Source of the DNA: Auxenochlorella pyrenoidosa
Lineage: Eukaryota > Chlorophyta > Trebouxiophyceae > Chlorellales > Chlorellaceae
NCBI GenBank assembly: GCA_001430745.1
Contig: KQ482040.1
Location: 318,816-341,080, forward strand
DNA length: 22,265 nucleotides
Reading direction: 5' to 3'
Shown: piece by piece, positions 1-10,000 of the stretch
Numbering within the stretch: the first letter of the stretch is position 1
How the letters are laid out: each line of letters begins with the position of its first letter
Translations under genes and position numbers: made by a program
The notes under the pieces: model-generated
Seen by the model: only the letters and a program-made list of their open reading frames with translations
What the model was told of the DNA's origin: nothing
Database searches by the model: none

Positions 1-27
1 GTGTGTGTGTGTGTGGGGGGGGGGGGG
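1..27. repeat. Simple repeat: (GT)7 followed by a 13-base G run
   Basis: Positions 1-14 are seven GT units and positions 15-27 are thirteen G. The tract lies in what appears to be an intron of the upstream gene, since the next acceptor is at 235. Long G runs are prone to sequencing and assembly error, so the exact length is uncertain. Confidence 0.9.
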
Positions 28-131
28 CAGCCAGCCGTGCTAGCCCTGAGGCAGGGCGGGTCATCAAGATGCAGAGAAGTGCTGATCCCTGCAGGTTTAG
101 ATGGGGAACCACACTGCGCGTGTGTCGCACA

Positions 132-213
132 GTGCTGCGCCCCAGCGCGACCGGCAAGTGGCCCTTGCACAGTCTGCATCGTGCTGCGCCCCAGCGGATC
201 GGCGAGTGGCCCT
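132..213. repeat. Imperfect direct duplication, period about 49 bp
   Basis: Positions 132-165 and 181-213 are near-identical copies. Both start GTGCTGCGCCCCAGCG and end AGTGGCCCT, differing by a few substitutions and one base of length. They lie just before the splice acceptor at 235, so they are read as intronic. Confidence 0.8.
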
Positions 214-235
214 CCCTCTGGCCCGCCCCCTGCAG

Positions 236-520
236 ACCACCGCTCCAAGATCAACTACGACCTGAACAAGGTGCTGGAGGGCGGTCTGGAGGACTCCATC
301 CAGAGCATGATCCTGCTGGACCAGCAGGAGCAGGCAAGTCGGCTGCTGGGGCGGCGTGGAGGCTGCCATGCAGCCCGGCTGGCTGTGCACGCGGTGACCC
401 TCTGTTTGCTTGCGCAGACGGAAGGCTGTGTGAGTAGCGTGTTATGTAGGCCTCGTTTTCAAAACGACGACTGCTCCCTGGTTCCGTCTGCAGTTGAAGG
501 AGCTGATGGAGACCGCATGA
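236..520 (+). CDS. 3' end of an unrecognised gene (partial)
   Basis: I do not recognise this gene. A CTGCAG acceptor ends at 235. The exon 236-333 reads xDHRSKINYDLNKVLEGG and continues with a helical, charged stretch ending LLDQQEQ. The donor is GC type (CAG|GCAAGT at 334). The next acceptor, at 493, leads to LKELMETA and a TGA at 518-520. Joining 333 to 494 keeps phase 0. A 12-nt microexon at 418-429 (TEGC, flanked by CAG and GTGAGT) would also keep the frame and cannot be excluded. A TGTAA poly(A) signal at 653-657 supports this being a true 3' end. The visible tail is amphipathic and may be a coiled coil. Upstream exons lie outside the window. Confidence 0.6.
334..493 (+). other. GC-AG intron of the upstream gene
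   Basis: The donor is CAG|GCAAGT, the strong consensus typical of GC-AG introns, and the acceptor is CTGCAG at 488-493. Flanking exons join in phase 0. The 160-nt span may hold a 12-nt microexon at 418-429. Confidence 0.6.
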
Positions 521-1224
521 GGCTCTTCATATTCGCGGCAGCGGTGCAGCTCACCGCCCTGTTCGAGCGGGAGCATGCATCCGAAATGACTGCCTGCCCT
601 GGCAGCCCTGGTTATCACTGGAAAAGTTTTCCAATAGAAAGTTTGATATCTGTGTAAAATAGCAACGCAGCAGGCCAGCCCGGCACAGACAGGCGGTGCA
701 GGCGGGAACATGGCAAAGCGCTCGAGCGCTGCGCCCTGCGGAGTCCAGCGGCCCACCGGCGGCATGAGGCCCCCCCACCCCCCCGATTGTTTGGATCCAT
801 GCCTGCCTCTCCCTGATCGGCGCATCGTTCATCCTGTGCAAGCGAGCGCCGCAAGACGGCGCGGGTAGCGAGAGCCCTCTTGGACTGCGGGCTCGGCCGG
901 CGTTCTTTGCTCGCCGATCTCTCGATAGACTGCAAAAGCGCTGCCGGAGAGCCGGTCAGCGGTATTCCGCTCCCGCTCGGCAGTCACCGCGGGAGCCTGC
1001 CAGCGGTGAGGGGCCTATCCGTCGCGTGCATGGTGTTCAGCATGCGGCCAAGCCTCTAAGGCCGCCTCCTATGGAGTGGCGTGCAGTGCTCGAGTGCAAC
1101 TGCCGCCGCTGCTGCCGCTCCGCCGCGGGCCTGGTCCAATGGAAACGGGGCTCCTTGTATTTGCCTGCATTGCCTGCTTGCGTCGTCACCTTGTTTCTGT
1201 CAACTTCACTGCAGGCTACCTGTC
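521..1224. other. Intergenic: 3' UTR of upstream gene and promoter/5' UTR of the kinase gene
   Basis: The first part, to about 675, should be 3' UTR. The rest must hold the kinase promoter; I see no clear TATA box. A CTGCAG at 1208-1213, just before the chosen ATG, looks like a splice acceptor, and an AGCG|GTGAGG near 1000 could be its donor, so a 5' UTR intron is possible. The open frames on both strands here show no recognisable domain. Confidence 0.5.
653..657 (+). promoter_or_regulatory. TGTAA poly(A) signal, upstream gene
   Basis: TGTAA lies 133 bases after the TGA at 518-520. TGTAA is the usual near-upstream poly(A) element in chlorophyte algae. Cleavage would be expected some 10-20 bases later. 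Confidence 0.6.
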
Positions 1225-4200
1225 ATGGGCAACACTCTCTCCGGCGAGGGCCTGGAGGGTGGGCGCAATGTGGGCCGCCAGCAGGCAGTGACAGAGGGCA
1301 AGGCGCGGCGGAGAGGGCTGCCGCCCAACTCTGTGCGCTCCACCTCTGAAGACTGGCCCTACATTGAGGTGCGTGCTGTAAGCTTTAGGTAATGGCACAG
1401 CATCTTCCTGACAGCTGCTGTGCGCACGGCCTGGCTGCGCGGCGCTGTGCCTGCCTGTGGCTTTCACCCTGCCGGCCTGCTGGCTCTGTGGCACCGCCCT
1501 GGCCATTCCTAAAGCCTGGCCTCCAACTTTCCATGGCTTGGCGCTTGTTGCCTCGCAGGAGTGCCTGAACAAGGTGCTGCTGTTCAACAACCTGGACCGG
1601 GGGTCGCAGCGCAAGGTGGTGCGCGAGATGTATGAGCGGCCCATTGCGGCTGGGGAGATCCTCATCCAGGAGGGCGACACAGGTGCGCATCGAGGATGAC
1701 GGCATGCACCGTCGATGAGTCGTATAGCGCTATCGTCTCGCTGGCAGGAAGAGCTTTAGCTTGCTTTGCGTTCAATCCGTTCTGGCTGCACCCTGCTGCT
1801 GCAAGAGTTGCAAACCCAGCTGTCCAAGACAGCCTGTCTGGCACAACATTCAATACTCCCCGCAGGCCTGGGCGCCAGCGAGCTGTACGTGGTGAAGACG
1901 GGGGAGTTCGAGGTGCTGCAGCGCCGCAAGGGCGTCAACATCCGCGTCAACATGAAGCGCCGCGGAGACACGTTTGGGGAGGTGGCGCTCATGTTCAACT
2001 GCCCGCGCAGCGCCACGGTGGCGGCCACGCAGAGCTCGGTGGTGTGGGTGCTGGAGCGGGAGGTGTTCCGGCAGTACGTGCGCGAGGTGCAGGAGAGCGA
2101 CGCGGGGCAGCTGGAGATGTTCCTGAACTCGGGTGGGTGCCACTAGATGGAGGTTGGGAACTGTCGCGGCAAGCCGATGTGCCTGCATGCAGCACAGGGT
2201 TCTCCGTCAGCATGCGGCAGGGCGCCCATCAAGCGCAGGTGCTTGAGTTGGCCTGTGCGTGATGTGTGTGATGTGCTGCAGAGTGCTGCGTGCTGCATTC
2301 ATGAAAGGCATGGCTCCCGCTGCTCTTGCTGCAGTGCCCATTCTTGCGCCGCTCTCGCGGGACGAGAAGCTGACGCTGCTGGATGCCTTTGAGGAGCACC
2401 GCTTTGCACCCAAGCAGACGGTGGTGCGGCAGGTGGGCAGGGGCTGGGGCTACTGGTGTGCAGGGCCTGCAGCCTTCGGTCAGCGCATATGCCTGCCTTG
2501 GCGAGCATCCGCCACCCCAGCCAGGATTCTCTGCGTTGGTCAATTGGTGGTGCGAACTGCTGTCTGTGTGTTCTCTGCCCTGCAGGGCGAGCCGGGCGAC
2601 CTCTTCTACATCATCAAGGAGGGCGAGGCGGTGGTGTACCAGGACACGGGTGGCGGGTCGCGCAAGCGCGTCAACCAGCTGTTCAAGGCCGACTTTTTCG
2701 GGGAGGGGGCGCTGCTGTCGGACGAGCCCAGGTGCGTGGGTGTGGGTGGTGCAGCATGGCAGGGGTGTATGCAAACAGGTGTGTTTGACAGGGCTTGACT
2801 CCTGCTGGGACCAGGTTTCAGAGGACACGAGTGCTACTCAGGCAGTGGAGACCTTGGCAGGGGCAATGCTGGCAGCAAAGGAGGCATACGGCACTCATGG
2901 CTCTGCTAATTTTCGCCTGCCCGAGAAACTGACCTTGTTGCATAAATGCTGGGCACCTGGGCTCAGAGACCATACCTCCCTGCTGGGCTGCACGACTGCC
3001 CATCTGCATCGATTCCCCGTCCCCTCTGTTCTGCAGGGGCGCCAGTGTTGAGGCCGTCACCCCGCTAGTGTGCCTCACGCTCGACCGTGCCACCTTTACG
3101 GCGGTGCTGGGCCCGCTGCAGCAGCTCATGTCCCGCGAAAAGTCGGCAGCCGTGGTCACGCAGCGGCTGATGAAGCTGCAGTCGCGCGGCGGCCCCTCGC
3201 GGGTGCCCGCAGAAGTGCTGGTGCGGCGGCGGCGGCGCAGCAAGAGCAAGGGCACCGATGTGTGGGAGGTCGTCCGCGCCCGGGGCCACCTGGACGAGGT
3301 ACTTGAGCTGCGCGGCGGCCAGGCCAGCAGCGCCGGTGCAGCAGCGGCTGGCGACGCAGGCGGCAACGGCAGCAGCAGCGCGCGCGGCGAGGCGGCGGCC
3401 GACGGCAGCAGCATAAGCGGCGGCACCATGGCGCAGCTGGTGCTCACAGAAGGGACTGTGCTGGGCGGCGGCGCTTTCAGTCGCGTCAGCGTTGTGCAGG
3501 AGCAGACAACGGGCCGGTCGTACGCGCTCAAACGCATGCGCAAGTCTGCGGTGGTGCAGTGCCCGGAGCACGTGTTTTGCGAGCAGACCATCACGCGCAA
3601 CCTGACGCACCCCTTCTGCATCCGCCAGTACGCGTCCTTCCAGGTGGGATGGCAATGGTGTGGCTTTGAGCCAGGTTTGGTCAGGGTTCGAAGATTGCCT
3701 TCAGGGCTGTGCAGAAGCAGCACCCCCGGCACAGGATACCTGCCTATGGCAGGTCCGACAAGCGCTGCAGCCGTTGCTCAGCAGCGCAGAGGCCCACCCC
3801 TCAAAGCTGCCTCACAGCACTGTCGTGTGTTAAAACTGCATCGCATACCCATGTTGCCCCTGCAGGACAAGTACCATTTGTACTTCCTGTTTGACCTCAT
3901 GAGCGGCGGAGACCTGATGGATGTGCTGGTGGCAGATGCGCAGGTGGGTGGAGCATTGTCCAGGTCTGATGGTGGCTGGGAGCATTCAAAGCTGCTGTGG
4001 CTAAGCTTGCTGCCTGCGTGGCATGGTCGTGTGCCTGCTTTTTTAGGTGCTCTGCCTCTCGTGTTCCCCTGCTGCCTGCAACCAAGCGCCTGGCCGTGCT
4101 GCGCAGGTCATCAAAGTGCGGGTGGCGCAGGGGGCGCTGAAGCGCGGCTGCTTTGCACCGCAGGTGCGAGCAAGTACTGAGCAGTGACTGCCAGAATGTG

Positions 4201-6318
4201 GTTGTAGCACGTGGATGGTCAGCGTGTACTATGATGCGCTCCCGCCTTGCCTGCTGCCCCTTTCAAGCTGGTTTGAGAAACTTTGCCCTATCCTTTGTGG
4301 CCTATAAGCAGATCAAGGTGCTGAGGGGGCTGGATGAGTCGCTGGCGCGCTTCTATGTGGGCTCCATTGTGCTGGCGCTAGAGTATCTGCACGAGCACAG
4401 CATCGGTGCGGGACAGCGTGGTAGCAAGGCCAACAAAGGCACCTAGCCCACCTGCTGGGCAGGGAGGATGTGCTGCTACAAACCCATGCAGGGTCAGTGG
4501 GTGCACCTCGGCCTTAGCCCAGCCTTCTGTCTCCTTGAATTCCCCTTTGGATTGATTCTGCGCTGCCTCCTGCGCAGTGTATCGCGACCTGAAGCCAGAG
4601 AATGTGTTCATCGACAACTCGGGCTACGTCAAGCTTGGGGACTTTGGCTTTGCAAAGGTAAATATGAGTTGGGTGCTGCGCAGCTTGTCAGCATGGCACA
4701 TGCAAGTCAGCTGCAGCTGGCTGGTGAGACCCTGCCCGGCAACCAAGATGAAAAAGGGCTGCTTCCTGACACGTTTTCACTGCCAGGCATTCCATGCACC
4801 AGCGGATGATCTCCTCCTGCCGCAACGACTAGAGAGCTCATGCTCCCATGCAAGATGTGCGCGCACCCTGCAGGTGCTGGACAACAACGCGCGCCGCACC
4901 TACACATTCTGCGGCACCCCCGGCTACGTGGCGCCGGAGAACGTGCTGGCGCACGGGTACAACCACTCGGTGGACTGGTGAGCTCCTGTCTGAGGCCGTC
5001 TTGTCTCAATCTCCCAGTGGTGTTCGTTTTCTGGGACCTGCCCCCCAGAACTTTTGCATCTGGTGCTGTTGCTGCGTCTGCTGCCCTCACAGCTGGTTTC
5101 TCCCCCGCCTCGCCCTTAGGACATTTCTTTCTTCCTCCCCTGCCCCGGCCAGGTGGGGCTTGGGCGTGCTGACGTACGTGCTGCTGACTGGGCGGCAACC
5201 GTTCAGCAGCCCAAAGACCGACGACCCCATGGTGGTCATGCGCCGCATCGTGGACGACTCCTTCCAGGCAAGGGGCATCTTATTGTGCAGGGAGGTCAAG
5301 AGGCGTGCACCGGCGCCTAATGCACTCGTGGATGCGCTGGCATCTGGTCACAAGGCTGATGCCGAGGGGCTTGGCTGGCGCTGCTGCTCTCGCTGCTGCT
5401 GTCCCAATAGCAGCTCGTTCGCTTGCCATGTTGTGCCCCTGCCCCTGTGCTGCAGATCAAGTTCCCGCCCTATGTGTCGCCAGCTGCCAAGGACTTTGTG
5501 CTGCGCCTGCTGGAGCGCAAGCCCACCAAGCGGCTGGGCATGCTGCAGGTGCGTGTGTCATCTGTTTACCCGGGCAATACAGGGCGTGGTCAGTTGCATG
5601 ATCGACAAGAGCACAGGCCTCGGCTATGAGGGTTGCGGCGGTTTGGTGTAAATCTGGCAGGCCTGCTGGGCCCAGGCCCTGCTTTTGCAACCGACCGAGT
5701 GTGGCACTGCCACAAGCAGCAGTGTGGCAAGGATGGCAGGATGCGACAGTGTGGCAAGGAGCCTACATCGCACCACTTCTGCACCACTGCACTGTGATTC
5801 TGCTGACCGCCCCAGGCCTCTGCCAGCATTGAGCCTTCACACTGCTTGCCTGCAACCTTCTTCCCTGTCTGCCCTTGCAGGGCAAGGCGCAGGATGTGAA
5901 GCAGCACCGCTGGTTTGAGTCATTTGACTGGGAGGCGCTGGCGGCCCGCAAGCTGGCGGCGCCGCGCCGGCCGCGGGACGATGCTTCAAAGCGCATCCGG
6001 GAGCTGGCGGTCAGTCTTGTCTTGTTTGTATTAATTTTCTGGGTTCCTTGTCGGTTCAGAGGACAGCATACCAAGACATGTGGGCAGCATTGCAGTGCAC
6101 ATCCCCTTCTCCACGTGCCGGGCGCCGTGCTTTAAAGCGATGCATGCGCCCGACCGAACCGAGTATTACGCTCTTCCGCGCCTCAGCGCGCTTTGCTAAC
6201 CGTGCCTGTGCGTGTTATTTTGGACCGCCTGCAGGACACTGAGCGCAAGCAGCGGGCACAGCCCAAAGAGACGCCAGAGGAGATGGCAGAGGCGGAGGCA
6301 GTGTTTGCTGACTTTTGA
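1225..6318 (+). CDS. PKG: cGMP-dependent protein kinase, 739 aa, 15 exons
   Basis: This is a serine/threonine kinase of the AGC group activated by cyclic nucleotide. Exons: 1225-1368, 1559-1682, 1866-2132, 2335-2432, 2586-2731, 3037-3643, 3866-3943, 4107-4163, 4312-4405, 4578-4657, 4874-4977, 5153-5267, 5456-5548, 5881-6009, 6235-6318. The N-terminus MGNTLS fits N-myristoylation. CNB-A (about 50-178) has the phosphate-binding cassette FGEVALMFNCPRSATV with R137. CNB-B (about 179-295) has FGEGALLSDEPRGASV with R260. A basic, Gly/Ala/Ser-rich linker (about 310-390) follows. The kinase domain (about 394-690) shows LGGGAFSRV (402-410), K425 (YALK), E442, catalytic YRDLKPEN with D542, DFG with D560, activation-loop T576 (TYTFCGTP) and APE. 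The AGC tail FDWEALAARKL ends in VFADF. The start at 1225 is chosen for the MGNTLS motif; an in-frame ATG at 1081 would bury it. Binding of cGMP rather than cAMP follows from family likeness, not proof. Confidence 0.93.
2732..3036 (+). other. PKG intron 5 (305 bp)
   Basis: This GT-AG intron splits the codon of R260, the phosphate-binding arginine of CNB-B (AG|G). The donor is CAG|GTGCGT and the acceptor TTCTGCAG. I see no gene or clear repeat inside. Confidence 0.85.
5549..5880 (+). other. PKG intron 13 (332 bp) with a short direct repeat
   Basis: Donor CAG|GTGCGT, acceptor CTTGCAG. CAGTGTGGCAAGGA occurs twice, at 5720-5733 and 5747-5760, and a related TGTGGCA lies just upstream. Nothing else is recognisable. 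Confidence 0.8.
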
Positions 6319-7008
6319 ACTTGACCCCAGGTCTCTGCAAAGCTGCTGCTTTCCTGCTGTGCGTGCCATGTGCCAGTGTGACGATTGCTGCTGTGTTTCT
6401 GTGCCACACCTTTGCCGCTGTGCCCTTGATGGGCTGTCGCTCTGCCAAATGCTTCTTTCATCCCTGTACGACCCAACGTCTCTACATGTTCCATTATTTC
6501 TGTGGCACTGGTGGTGCACAAAAATCGGGATTCAGGGCTCAACTCAGCGTGCTCCGTGCAAGTGATTGCAAGCTGTATGCCCCTGGCAGAAGTGTCAGGA
6601 TAAGTGGTGGCTCGAGACGCAGCAGTTGCAGCGCAGATCTGGCAAGAAATAAAACATTAGAGAGGTGCATAATGCGGCAGAGGATCGTGTGAGCAATCGT
6701 GGGTGCGACGGGAGAGCATGCGGCGCTCAGCTGCTGGACGCCGTCAGAAGCACCTTGGCAGGCCAGTGCCGCCCATTGTTGGCTGCACTCTCTGGAGGCT
6801 TGCTCTTCCCGGCGGCATGCTTAGCCTCATCAACTTCGACACACAAACCAACACACTAATCTACTCCTTGTGATCTGGCGTTGCGGCACCCCGATGAGCG
6901 CACGGCGCTGCCCACGCCTGGCCAGCTGGGCGGCGCCAAGGAGAGATGCCAACCCGGACCCGATCGCCCTGCAGACCTATCACTGACCAACGACACAAAC
7001 TCGCAACC
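6319..7008. other. Intergenic: PKG 3' UTR and aldolase promoter/5' UTR
   Basis: No TGTAA is present after the kinase stop. An AATAAA occurs at 6648-6653 and could be the poly(A) signal. The aldolase promoter should lie in about 6670-6990, where I see no clear TATA box. Open frames across the stretch have no recognisable domain. Confidence 0.5.
6648..6653 (+). promoter_or_regulatory. Possible AATAAA poly(A) signal of the kinase gene
   Basis: AATAAA lies 330 bases after the TGA at 6316-6318 in an A-rich patch. It is proposed only because the usual algal TGTAA is missing in this interval. Confidence 0.3.
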
Positions 7009-10000
7009 ATGGCTGACATCCTGGGGAACGCTGCGCCCTTCAAGGCGAGTGCACGCTCGCAGAGCTGTTGCCCTGGGGCGGCACCCACCCTTGGGGCTTG
7101 GGGTTTTATGCGCTGGGTGCGCGCAGAGAGCCTGGGAGCGTGCGCGTTGCTTCCAGCAAACCCCACTAGAACCCCGATCAAAGCGCGGCGTCAACCGACG
7201 GCCAAGGGGGCCTCGGGCAGCACAGCTCGCATTTGATTACCTGGGAGGCCGGATGGATCCTGCGCCGGCCCGCGATCGCGCCTGGCTGCCTGTCAACCTG
7301 GAAGCCCTCCTGCCAGCCCCGACCCTTGGCAGCGCCTATCCCTGAGCGACCCTGCGGGTTGCACAGCGCGGCCGGTAGCGGCACAGAATTGCTGCCCAGA
7401 GCTGTGCGCTCTTCGCGAGCGGCAGCCCAGCCTGCTGTCGGTCCGTCCGCCCGCCGCCGCAACACCAGCCTGCTTATGCTTCCTGTCGTCTGCAGTATGC
7501 GGAGGAGCTGATTGCCAACGCAAAGAAGATTGCGACCCCTGGCAAGGGCATCCTGGCGGCAGATGAGAGCACCGGCACCATCGGCAAGCGGGTGCGCACC
7601 ACATGCCGCACCTGCTGCCCTCGTGCGGAGCTGCCTGGAGCAGCTTACGATTATGGTTGTTGAAATCTTGCAAGGTGCGCAGTAAAAAACCACGTCTCCC
7701 ACACATATTTTCGCCACCCGCAGCTGGCCAGCATCGGCTGCCCCAACGAGGAGTCGTACCGCCGCGACCTGCGCGAGATGCTCTTCACCTCGCCCGGCAT
7801 CGAGAACTACATCAGCGGCGTGGTGCGTGCTGGGGCTGGGTGTGCAGCCATGTGCCACGTTTGTAGCCTGCAGAGGGAGTTAATGAGCGGGTGCCGAGCC
7901 GCAGGGAGAATGCTGCGCCCTCCTGGCTCTGACCCTTGTGCCGTCCATGCTCCACTCGTCCTGCTCCTGCAGATCCTGTTTGAGGAGACGCTGTACCAGA
8001 ATGCCTCGGACGGCACGCCCTTCGTGAAGATGCTGCAGGACAAGGACATCGTGCCTGGCATCAAGGCACGTTTGCCTGCTTGCAGCTGGCCAGCCCTTGC
8101 TAGGCTTGCATCGGCACCGTGGGTGGCAGGCAGCCGGCTTTGTGCGGCCCAGAATACGGATGCACTAGGGCGCTGCAACTGTGCACAGTGTGCATACTGT
8201 GGTATACTGCCTGTTGACCGCTCTGTGCAGGTGGACAAGGGCGTGGTGGCCCTGCCTGGCACCGATGGCGAGACTGAGACCCAGGGCATTGATGACCTCG
8301 GCAAGCGGTGAGAGCAGGGTCCCTGCGCTGCCGGCCTTGTGCGCACAATCTTGCGAGCAAAATCGCACGGCGAGTCCAAAGCCTGCCGCACATCTTTTGT
8401 CAGCATGGGCTGCTTTCACCCGTCAAGAGTTTTGGTGTCACAGCTCACGCCTGCCTCCCCTGCCCTTCACTGCAGCTGTGCCAAGTACTACGAGCAGGGC
8501 GCGCGCTTTGCCAAGTGGCGCGCAGTGCTGAAGATTGGCAACGGCTGCCCCAGCGGTGCGCCCTGCGTGGAGGCTGAGCGCGGTAGCACCGCTGCGTGTC
8601 AGCCACACCAGCGCATTTGTGCGCAGCGCACCAAGACAGCAGAATCGTGTGACGGCTTGGTGACCACTGGTGCAACAGCCACGAACATAAATGCGTCACA
8701 TAGCACTGACGCATCTATGTTTGTAGGCTGTTAGAATCAGTGGTGCAGCCTCCGCACGATTCTGCTGTCTTGAAGGGCAGCCCTTCTTGGCATTTGCACC
8801 CAGTTTGCCGGACGCGCAGCACACCAACAGCCTCTGCTCGCGTGTTCGTCTGCCCTGCCGCCCCCCTGCAGAGCTGTCCATCCACCAGAATGCCTACACC
8901 CTGGCCCGCTACGCCGTGATCTGCCAGGAGAACGGCCTGGTGAGCTGCGTTGCTGAACCTCAGACATCGCACAGTCTTTTCTTTCTCAGCAACTCACAGA
9001 TTATGCTGCAAATTCTGCACTCGGCGTGCAGGCATGCGCCCGTCGCCTTTTGCCAGGTTGTTTTGCTCACCTTGGCCCTCGTTCCGCACTGCAGGTGCCC
9101 ATTGTGGAGCCTGAGATCCTGTCTGACGGCAGCCACGGCATCGAGGTGTGCGCTGCGATCACCGAGCGCGTCGTCGCCGCCTGCTACAAGGCGCTGAACG
9201 ACCACCACGCCCTGCTGGAGGGCACCCTGCTCAAGCCCAACATGGTGCTGGCCGGTGAGCTGCTGTACCGGACATGCTCTGGTGCAACTGCAGTTCTAGA
9301 GCTTTTGCGCTGGACATGCTCCGGCGCAATTGCCGTTCTAGGGTGCCTGCTTCCTAGCTCCAAAGCTGTCCAGGGGCTGAGGTATCAGACACTCAGCAGG
9401 CCGACGTGGCTGAAGTCATGCTGTCCAGCTACCTGGCCCTTGTCTGCCTGATTTTGCTCACCCTCACCTCCTGGTGCCATCTCTCTTGGCCTCCCTGCTC
9501 CTGCAGGTGCTGACGCCCCCAAGGCCGATGTGAAGCTGGCTGGCTACCTGACCGCGCGCACCCTCATGCGCACCGTGCCCGCGGCAGTGCCCGGCATCAT
9601 GTTCCTGTCCGGTGAGCTGCTGCAGTTTGCATTGGGCGGGCAAACCGTGCCAGACCTGCTTGTATCGATGGGCACACTTTTTGGGGGAGAAATTTCTTCC
9701 GGCGGCTACGTCTGCCTTCTTTAGCTCAAAAGGGGCAGCCATCTGCATTTCTGCTTAGCATTCCCCAGGCCGTGCCTTGACAATGTCCCCGCAAAACCCA
9801 ACTCACCCACCCGAGTCGCATCCCTCTTCACGCCGCCCTCCTGCAGGCGGCCAGTCTGAGGAGGAGGCGACCGCCCACCTGGCGGCCATGAACCAGTGCG
9901 ACAACGTGAAGAAGCCCTGGACCCTGTCCTTCTCCTTCGGCCGCGCGCTGCAGGTGGGCGCCAGTTGCACTGCGTGCCTTCGTGCACAGGCAGCTTCGGG

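Noticed and set aside
1081..1224. In-frame N-terminal extension of PKG from ATG 1081
   Set aside because: It would place the MGNTLS myristoylation start inside the protein and adds Ala/Cys-rich sequence of no family likeness. A splice acceptor at 1213 also suggests this part is intronic.
2818..3732. A 304-residue open frame on the minus strand
   Set aside because: It lies opposite PKG exon 6, whose kinase and CNB motifs are clear. The antisense product is low-complexity Ser/Ala/Leu sequence, as expected from GC-rich codons read backwards.
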